Below are positions 55,861-64,000 of a DNA stretch of 64,000 nt, in pieces. Position 1 is the first letter of the stretch; each line of letters starts with the position of its first letter. Where the stretch lies: positions 103,077 to 167,076 of the forward strand of contig VWZF01003210.1 in the NCBI GenBank assembly GCA_013396755.1, in the 5' to 3' direction. Made by a program: the position numbers and the translations under genes. A model generated the notes under the pieces. That model ran no database searches, was not told where the DNA came from, and saw nothing but the letters and a program-made list of their open reading frames with translations. The stretch comes from Sclerurus mexicanus. Taxonomy: Eukaryota > Chordata > Aves > Passeriformes > Furnariidae.

Positions 55861-58569
55861 TGGCATTAACTACATGACAGCTTGGTTGAGCCCCTGTTCC
55901 TGTATTTGCTTAGCTGAGGGCTATCTTTATAAGTCCTTGCTGCCAGATGTTCCCGCATTTGCATGTGGGGTGAAGGGGAGGGATGCTCAGCGGGTCCCCG
56001 GGGTGCTGGCTCGGCGCTGCAGCCGGATGGCGATTGCCACCCAGTGGCTGCACGCACCGTGCTGCCTTTTGCCTTGCAAAGTCCCTGAAAATAAAACATC
56101 GCCTCTGCAAGCACGGGAAAGCCGTGGCTTTTCTCTCTCTCAGCGATGGGGAAAGCCTCGGGCACAGCTCAGACCGCTCCTTTCCCCAACCAGGGGGGTT
56201 TGGCTGTGTATGAGGGGTACAAAACAGCTTGTTTTTTAAGTGCAAGTCACTGCTGCTGCTGAGCAGCTGAGCCTGGCACTGAGGGAATCTCTGCAGCTCT
56301 GGCAGGGCTGAGAAAACCCTCCTGGTACCCCAGTCCATACCCTAACCGAGGCACTACTCCAGGCTGGCAGACCCATCCCCAGGGAAGGTCCCAGCAGGGA
56401 CCTGGGAGAAAAATGCTCACATTTCTGTGGCCCCTTCTCCCCCACCTTGAGCTTATTCCTCAACTCAGGTCATGCTAAACAATAAGTCTGGGGGTAACTC
56501 CTTAGTCTGTGGCTGCTTCAAGTTTTCATCACAGAGAACACGGTCAGAGACACCCCAGCCATCAGCTGCCTGCAGGAACCTGGGTTTTGATGGTTTTCCA
56601 GCTAAAATCCTCCCAGATTTGGGATAATTTTCAGCTCTCGCTAATTTTCTGCCTGGAGTGGAAAGAGCAAACTCCTCCCAGCAATCACAACTCCCTGCTG
56701 TAGTTCTCCTGGAGATTTTTTCCGGGTATATTTTAAGTTTCTGTAGTATTACCTATAGAAATCATAGTCAATAAACAGAATAATTCCCAGTGTCTACAGC
56801 ACCACTATCTCTACCCCCAAAATAAGCTTTCTTAACCCTGTTTCCATTACCTACAAAGCAAACAACCCTCATCTTTATATAGACACCTCTCCAACATACT
56901 TGCTTGACCACAGACCCTTCACATTCAGCACAGTGCACCCTGCTGTGGCTAATGGGGCTAATTAGGAGCAGAGGGGAAAGGAAATGCTTTTGCTGCAGCA
57001 TTATTATTTATTTTTTTCTGTTGTTTTAGTGGTTGGAGCAGATCACGTACCTTGTAGGCTGTAATATGCTTGGGCTGTAGGTGTTTGCTGAGGGGCCTGA
57101 GCCAGCTGGATGTTCCTTTTTGCCTCTAGCTGCTGCTGGAGGTGTTAGGGCAGCATATTCCCTGGATTTCATTTTAAATGTATGCTGCATGCCTTGGAAA
57201 TGCTTTGAGTAGGTTGTTCCTAAGCTATAGCTGGCTGAGCCCGGGGGGAGCTGTATCAGAGTTAATGGCTGCTGGCAGATTTTCTTTAAGACTTGCAATG
57301 GAGCATAAATTACTTGTTCCTGAAGCTGTAGGGAGATAACTATGAGTCCAGAAACCCTCCTGGTGGGCCTAAGTGATAACTGCTCTTGCTTTCCCTTTGC
57401 ATCTGGAGAGGCAGCACTGCTGCTCTCTTGCCTTGATGGTTTCCCCCATCATGGGGGGTGTGGATGTCTCCTCTCCTTTGCTCTGTTCCCTTCCTTGGTG
57501 GTTTTCTGCTTGGAAAATCCCATTAGGCTGATCTAAGAGGAGTGAATTGTCTGTGTTAGCTGATAAGTAATGATGGTTGGGCAGCTGATGGAGGTGGGTG
57601 TTGGGATGATGTCCCTTCCCTGCTCCATCACACAGGTAACGGGAACAGCGTCACAAGGGTTGCTCAGGGACTCCTTTGGGATGCTGCTGCTCAGTTCCCT
57701 TCTCCTTTCCCAGAGCAAAGTTTGCAAAATGAACAGGACTTGGAAATTTGGGAAGACTCAGGTGCTCCCTGTGGATGTGTATTGGGTGTCCAGAGCCAGA
57801 AGCCTCAGATCCGCTCTAATCCCCCACACCAAACCCAGGACCAGCTCTGGGCAGCTCTGGATTAAGAAGAAATTATTTTCTCAACCATGCTCTCAAGCCA
57901 CAGGGCTTAACCTAAAATCTCTGCTCAGCTGCCTTGTAGGAATCATCTGGTGCTTTTGTAAGGGAAAATCTCAGTGCTGGTAGTTCCAGCACTCATCCCA
58001 GTTCTGGTTGTTCCAGGACTATTTGCAGCCTGGCTCTGAAGCTTCTTGGGCACCCAAGGGCACCCCTGCAGAAGCATTTCATACACAAAGCCTCCTCTCC
58101 TGCAGCACAGCTGATCCCCTGCTGCAGAGGAGAATCCGTGGGAACTGCTTGGCCACTGCTAAACTTTCTCCCAGTGCAAAACTTCTTCCCTGTTGCTCCT
58201 TCATGTCAGCATTTAGTTTACACTTGGTTCTTATGAAAAAAAAAAAAAGAAAAGAAGAGTAGCAGCCTCCAAACCATTTCCTCTTTCTGTGAGATGCGCT
58301 GCTGAGCTGGGAGACAAACACAGCCTGTGTGGGTTTGACAGACTCTAACTCTGCAGTTCATTTAGGCTGGGTTTAGTGGGGGTGAAATCAGACTTTTTGT
58401 TATATAATAGCCTGGGGCTGCTGTAAATTCTGTGTGTTGAAAGCCAGAGCTGGAGTGTGGAAGGTAAAAGCCCAGTGTGCACTTGGCTGTGGCAACTGCA
58501 CTGCTAGGAACATCTGACCTGGGCCCTCCTGGGACACTCGGCAGGGCAGACACCTTCCTGCAAAAATTA
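55861..58569. other. Non-coding interval
   Basis: No coding exon recognised. 'ggaaaggaaa' at 56975-56984 fits the ETS-IRF composite pattern GGAANNGAAA, but a few such matches are expected by chance. A poly(A) run of about 12 is at 58237-58248. Confidence 0.35.
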
Positions 58570-58745
58570 GATATTAGGAGGAAGATTTTTACAAGAAAGT
58601 GGAAAAACACTGTCACAGTTTGCCCAGAGTGGTGGTGGATGTCCCATCCCTAAAAACATTCAAGGTCTGTTTGGATGAGGCTTTGAGCAACCTTCTCTAG
58701 TTGGGATTAGATGAGCTAAAAAGGTCCCTTCCAACTTCAGACAGC
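58570..58745 (+). mobile_element. CR1 LINE 3'-end fragment
   Basis: Forward copy: 'ttaggaggaagatttttaca', 'agtttgcccagagtggtggt', 'cccatccctaaaaacattca', 'gaggctttgagcaaccttct', 'gatgagctaaaaaggtccct', then 'tccaactt'. Confidence 0.9.
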
Positions 58746-60309
58746 CGTGCTGGGAGGGATTTTGCACAGGTCTCAGCTGGAGGAGATGCTGCCCTGGCAG
58801 CTGAGCAGTGGTAATGAGAAAGCAGAAACTCTGCTTTTTCCCCTAAATCAGCCCAGTGAAGCCACTCTGGGGTTTCAAAATCTAACCTTTTCTCAGACTT
58901 CCTTAAAAATTTAACTTATTCCTTCACTGGACTCTTCCTTTCCCTAAGGCAAGAGGGGAAGTGGAACCATCTACCCATATTGATTTTTAAATCTCTGGTT
59001 TTATTCCAGACTATTTCAGCAAAGCTTCAGAAAAACAGTGTTTAGATGCAAAGCAGAATGCTTATAAAAGGGCTTTTGCATGAGATCTCTTTAAGTTTTT
59101 ATTCTCTATCCCTCTGGCTGGTCTATCTGATTATCATATAACCATTAAATGGATGTAGAACAAGTTGTCCAGCCTGGCAGGTAATTTTCTAGATACCTTA
59201 ACATAGAGATTATATTGTGTTTTTAAGATAGTTCCCTTTTTCTTGAAACCCTGTTAAGAATAGTGGTATTTAAATTTCATTTCTAGACATTACTACACTA
59301 TATTTTGCATATCCATGCCTCAACATAAAATCTACACATCTACATAGTAGGTGTGAATAACACTGTTCATAAATGTATAGAGCCTTTTAAACTCCAATAT
59401 CCCAGCTAGAAACCATCCCAAATCAAACTGATTTGGGGAAGAAATTAAAGAAAAAGCCTGAATTTTCTGTTTTTCTACTCATTCCACTTTTTTTAAAAGG
59501 CCAGTAACACCCTCCCATCAGCTGCTCCATAGTTATTTTTTCCTGCAGAAAGTCCTGATGCAGTGGGAAGGTGCATTTGTCAATGCTATTCCTCCATTCG
59601 TGCCTGCCCTGGCTGGCAATTAGCGAAGGGATTTGCAGCTTTACCACCCAGCTGCAACAGATTTATCACTTTATAATAAATTTAGGAGAGCTGCTGTTTT
59701 CTGTGCTGGTATAAAGCAACTCTGAGCAGTGCTTGGCCTGACCTGGGTCTCAAAGCACTTTAATTCCTGCTTTAATCCACACAGGGCTGATTCTCAGTGA
59801 TTTTTCTCTGCACGGTAAAGAATGGAAGGAAATGGTGGGATGAGATCAGATGGAGACAGGACTCGGCTAAACCTGGATTAATTTAAATCCAGAGTTCTGC
59901 AGAGAAAAAGGTCCCACGATGAGTGGTGCTGGCACACTCCAGCTTTCAAGGATGGGAGGGATTAGGGATTTGAGGGTGATTTGGGGAAGTGAGGACAATC
60001 GAGTCCAGCTACTCAAAGCAGTGCCAGACCAAACGTAATTCTGCATTAGATTCTACGCAGCTTCTGCCAAAGCCTTGCTCGATCCCGGTGAGCACCGCGG
60101 AGTTTCAGATCTGGGCTGAACCCCAGGGAAATGCCTCGCACAGGGCTGGGAGCACAGACCTCCCCACCTCCAGGGCTGCTTCGTTTCCTCTCTTCAGGCG
60201 GCTAGAAAAGCTCCGGCTGCTCTGAGAGATTCTCATCCCTCTTGTCTTGGAGACTGCCTCCCTCTAGTGAGAGCCAGAGCCACCCACACGCCGGCCCAGG
60301 GTCTGCCTC
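58746..60309. other. Non-coding AT-rich interval
   Basis: 58.8-59.7 kb is AT-rich, repeat-free and without coding potential, and may hold conserved non-coding DNA. From about 60.0 kb the sequence turns CpG-richer. Confidence 0.35.
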
Positions 60310-60620
60310 CTGGGTGCTGTGCTGCACGCACGAAGGATGCTGCCCAAACCTCGGGTGCTGGGCGCGTTTTGGGTGCTCTCCATCACCCCCCGAGGGCGCT
60401 GTGCGTGTCGTGGGTGCTGGCCTGCGTCCATCAAGGGTGCTTGTGCGTGTCTTTGGTGCTTTCCAGCACACCTCAAGGGCGCTGTGCATGTCTGGGGATG
60501 TTGTGCATCCCTGTCTCCAAGGCTGTGCTGCTTTGAGGGTGCTGCACTCCACGTGCCGAGGGTGCTGTGAGTGTCCTGGGTGCTGTGCGTGTCTTGGGTG
60601 CTGTGTGTGAGTCTCAGGGA
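60310..60620 (+). repeat. Degenerate GGGTGCTGTGCGTGTCTT minisatellite
   Basis: At least a dozen imperfect repeats of a unit near 18 bases ('gggtgctgtgcgtgtctt' and variants such as 'gggcgctgtgcatgtct'), in places organised as 36-base dimers. It is C/G-containing and telomere-unrelated. Confidence 0.75.
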
Positions 60621-60644
60621 CGTGCTCTGTGCCTGCAGAAGCAG

Positions 60645-60715
60645 GGAATGGTTTGGATTGGAAGGGTCCTCAAGGATCATCGCGTTCCAAGCCCTCCCAT
60701 CGTGGGTGTTTCATT
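60645..60715 (-). mobile_element. Short CR1 LINE 3'-end fragment
   Basis: Reverse copy: 'ggaatggtttggattggaag', 'ggtcctcaaggatcatcgcg', then 'ttccaagccctcccatcgtg'. It lies directly after the minisatellite. Confidence 0.85.
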
Positions 60716-63190
60716 AAGCAGAGCCCCTGGGCTGCATCACGGAGTTGCTGCCTGGGGAACCGTAGCTATGCCCGAGACAGGAGGGTGGAATGACACAAAC
60801 AATCCCTGTTCCAGCCCAGGATCTGCCAGCACACAGATGAACGGGCAGCTGTGAACCGGCAGCCTGAATTTACGCGGAATTGGCGCTTTGCGTCGAGTGG
60901 CTGCTGTGTTTTTAATCCAATCCCAGAGCCCCCAGGCAGGATTTGTTGTGCTGCTGGATTTTTCGTTCGCCAGCCAGGGTACGATTTCATCAAACGAGCT
61001 GTATAATTTCCCCACATCCTCAGGGGCTCGCCCGCAGCTCGGCTCCTCCGGGCTGCCCTTAGCAACCAGAGCAGGAATAACGGAGCTCCGCCACAAAAGG
61101 ATTCTTCCCATCCGCAGGAGCATCTCCCTGGAGCCACGGGCAGCACCTGAGCATGTCACACTCCTGGTCCTTGCCCTCTCCTCTGTCACGGCTGAGCCTC
61201 TGCTCCTGGCACAGCCACAGCCGCTGGCTCCAAAGGATTTGGATGCCATCCTATAGCGGCAGCAGCTCTTGCTGCGGGGTGTGCGGGAGGAATGCTGTGA
61301 GCTGCGGGGCTGGAAGCCCGCTGGGCAGTGAGCCGCGAGCATCCTCAGCTCGTCCGGGCTGACCTGAAGATTCTTGACCCGGGTGGGTGGAGGGGAAAAT
61401 ATTTATTGTTCCAGCAGCAAGGGTCATGATTTTTGCAGCCAGAGGAGCTCCTGCTGCTGCAGAGCTCTCAGGGAGGTGTGTTGCTCGCAGAGCTGGAAGG
61501 AGAGGGGAAAACGAGACCAGCAATTCCCTCACTCATCCTTGCAAAAAGGTTAATTCCCTTCCCACACCACCAGGGACCTCGGGCAGCCAGTGTTCCATGA
61601 ATCCCACCGGCAGCGGGGTCAGCGCTGCTGGCGTGCAAGAGGCAGATCTTCCAGCTGGGGAACATATGGAAGTGCGGCAAGCAGGAGGAGCGAGAGGGGT
61701 TATTTCCAAGCTCTTCTGCCTTGGCAGCTGATGTGGTTTCAAAAGGAAAATGTTGTTTTCAGTGCCTGAAGTGAGGTGGCAGGTTTATGTCGGGGATGAG
61801 CGAGGCAGCGCCTGGCAAAGGGACCCCCAGTGAGAGATCACCCACGGGCAAGAAATGTGGGGAATGGCAGCAGACTGCAGTGTCTGTTTTGATCACACTT
61901 AGAGATTGAGCAGGATTTACTGCAGGGAAGGCAAAAAATAAATGAGTTGAATGTGTTAGAAAAATGGGGTCTGGAAGGAAGTACATGCCAAGCAGTAACA
62001 GTGCAGGGTATACATGTGCAATTTGGCCAGTTAGTGAAAAAATCAATATTGTGGGCCAAAACCAGAGCACAGATTTACTGCTCTCTGGATTTTGAAGTAT
62101 GAGATGCTCTCCCCCTCCTTACAGATTTGGGCTTGTTTCTGTTTTGCTTCTGTCACACATTGATAAAGGTGGAATATTGATACTTTTGGGGACACCGGGT
62201 AAGCAGAAGAGCTCAGAGGCACTGGGGTCAAATTGATTTTCCTTAAGAAGACCTGCTGGGAAGTCACCAGTGCAGGTACCTCTGTCTCTGCTGGGGCATA
62301 GGAACCAGTCTAATGTGATTTCTGTGTGTGCCCCCAAAACTGTAATAATAATAACCACATCCACATTCCAGGGGTGGGTTCCCCCTCTCAGCTCACCTCT
62401 CCCTTCTCATCTGCTCCCCAGCCCTGAGAAAGCATCAACCAGCATTTTGATTTCAAAGCCTTCTTCTTTATTTTCTTTTTCTCTTTTTTTTCTTGCTTTA
62501 CTTCGTCCTCCTGTTAAATTTCCTCCCTCCTTGAAGATACATATCTCCCCCCACTCTTTTATATAGCACCTATTAGCCTGCTACCTAAGTGTGGATGAGG
62601 GGGAGCACAGATGTGCTGCAGCTCCCAGTCTCCCTCTGGTCACCCTCCCTAAATCCCCCAGGAACCTAGAGGTCTGGAAAGGCGATAGCCACAGTTCCCC
62701 TGGATGCCATATAACAGCAAGGGGGCTGTTTCCACCAAAGGCTCCCTGACAAACCTGTATCAGCTGGGGACTTTGATTAAGATAATGATCTACACAGGGC
62801 TTGCCTTCAATTAAGGGTGAGGGATGGCGTTTATGGCTCTGGTTTCCCCCAGGCAATTGCCCATCGGCATCAGAGGGAATGGCATTGGATGTTATTGGGA
62901 TCTGCAGTGATGGGGTCTTCTCCTGGAAGGGGAAATGATTGCTACAGGGAAATCTGGGCAGGTTTCTCTTTCTTCTTCTCCTCTCCAAGAAAATGCCTGG
63001 CAGTAATTGAGGCTGACCCACTCCTAGATCGAGAGCTGAGGTTCCTTGTGACCCATTTTGTTTGAAATTAGGGAGAGCTGGGGAAATAGGAGTAGAAGAA
63101 AACCTGCAAAGGCTGTATTTGAGTACAGACCACCCCTCCATCCTTCCTCCCCTGTCCTTGGACTGGACAGACACCAACAGCTGTGCCTGA

Positions 63191-63226
<36 letters not shown>

Positions 63227-64000
63227 CAGGTTGAAATGGGAATAAATGAGGGAAAATAGGGAGAACTTGGCCATTTTCTGAGAAAAGGCAGCATGATGCC
63301 ATGCAGGGGTACAAATATCTGCAGTGCTGCTCAGTACGCTGGGTATTAACTGCACTTTCTGAAGGATTAATGGGGCAAGAAGCCTCCATTTGCTATGTTG
63401 TGCATTGTCCCAGGCTGCTCCCCTTGTGCCAAGGCTGCCTTCAGCCCCGGAGCTGGTTTTGTGGTGTGCAGACAGAACTGGAACCACAGCACAAGAACTA
63501 TTTGCATCTATTCTAACGCAGATCCCTCTGGGAGCATCAGAAACAGGCTCAGATGCTTTTTGGGCAGCTTAATTCCTTCCCACTGGAAGTAAAGCTTAGG
63601 CACATCCGTGGTCAGCTTTATAGCGGGGTGTTGTCCCAAATTTCAGGGGTCAGAACTGCAGCGGCGCAGCCCAGGGAGCATCTCCAGGTACAGAGGGTGG
63701 TGAACCCTGCAAACCCGTGTGGCAGCTGCTCATCCCTCCAACCTCATCCCTCCTCTTCCGAGTGGTAGCCAGCAGCGTTCCCAAGGAGTATCTGCTGTTA
63801 TTGCATTAATTACAGTAATCTAATGGGAAATGTAAACAGGAAAGCTCCGGGGGGAGATAAGGGATGCAGGGATGTGAGGCAGGGGCTGACAAGCTCCCTC
63901 TGGCGCGAGGAATGGAGTTCAGAGGAAAGTTTGACTCTCCAGCCAGCGGCTGGCGGCCGCTCAAAGGTGTTAATTAGGGCGGCCAGATAACAACTGGGAC
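60716..64000. other. Non-coding right end, mixed composition
   Basis: No coding exon recognised. 60.85-61.35 kb is moderately CpG-rich. A long poly(T) run (about 32 bases) lies at 63194-63225. The last 100 bases become CpG-rich again ('ccagcggctggcggccgctc'). FOXF1, expected downstream by synteny, has not been reached. Confidence 0.4.
63194..63225. repeat. Poly(T) run, about 32 bases
   Basis: The longest homopolymer in the window. Unlike the 40.9 kb run, no AATAAA lies at poly(A)-signal distance on the minus strand. Confidence 0.85.

Noticed and set aside
56975..56984. PU.1-IRF composite match GGAAAGGAAA
   Set aside because: An eight-fixed-base pattern is expected about twice in 64 kb on both strands, and nothing nearby supports this copy.
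62581..63294. A 237-codon minus-strand frame containing a poly-lysine stretch
   Set aside because: The lysines are the 63.2 kb poly(T) run read backwards. No domain is recognisable.
1..64000. CRISPR arrays, bacterial operons, endogenous retrovirus genes, tRNA or rRNA genes
   Set aside because: No regular spacer array, bacterial-type gene, viral gag/pol/env-like frame, LTR pair, cloverleaf or rRNA sequence was seen. The mobile DNA recognised is all CR1-type LINE fragments without intact coding.

Overview
The window is vertebrate nuclear DNA, almost certainly from a bird. Three things point there. Genes are split into short exons separated by small introns. More than a dozen 5'-truncated CR1 (chicken repeat 1) LINE fragments are scattered through it, and no SINEs are visible. 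The gene order is COX4I1, then a DUSP15/22-type phosphatase, then IRF8, all on the + strand. This matches the human 16q24.1 block (EMC8-COX4I1-IRF8-FOXF1), except that the human block has no phosphatase in this position. I cannot fix the species; there is one ambiguous base, at 21289.

Layout. Positions 1-3.7 kb hold COX4I1, with coding exons 2-5 complete and the untranslated first exon not seen. Positions 4.9-18.6 kb hold a seven-coding-exon atypical dual-specificity phosphatase with an intact active site. Positions 18.6-21.5 kb are the IRF8 upstream region, including about 0.75 kb of degenerate minisatellite that runs almost into the promoter. Positions 21.5-30.3 kb hold complete IRF8: promoter with a GAS-type palindrome, CCAAT, GC and TATA boxes; a non-coding exon 1; eight coding exons; and the 3' UTR. 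Positions 30.3-64 kb contain no recognisable coding exon. They carry CR1 fragments, homopolymer runs, small tandem duplications and candidate regulatory clusters, including several interferon-response-type sites. By synteny this is the regulatory interval between IRF8 and the FOXF1 cluster.

The three genes do not share a pathway: COX4I1 is a respiratory-chain subunit, the phosphatase is a signalling enzyme, and IRF8 is a myeloid/B-cell transcription factor. Their linkage looks ancestral. In human, COX4I2 lies near DUSP15 and FOXS1 on 20q11, DUSP22 lies next to IRF4 and near FOXQ1/FOXF2/FOXC1 on 6p25, and COX4I1-IRF8-FOXF1 lies on 16q24. This window joins all three families in one uninterrupted block, so the phosphatase is best read as a third whole-genome-duplication copy that birds retained and the human locus lost. 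That is the most notable observation here.

All exon boundaries were deduced by reading GT/AG sites, phase and similarity to the known protein families. No alignment was run.
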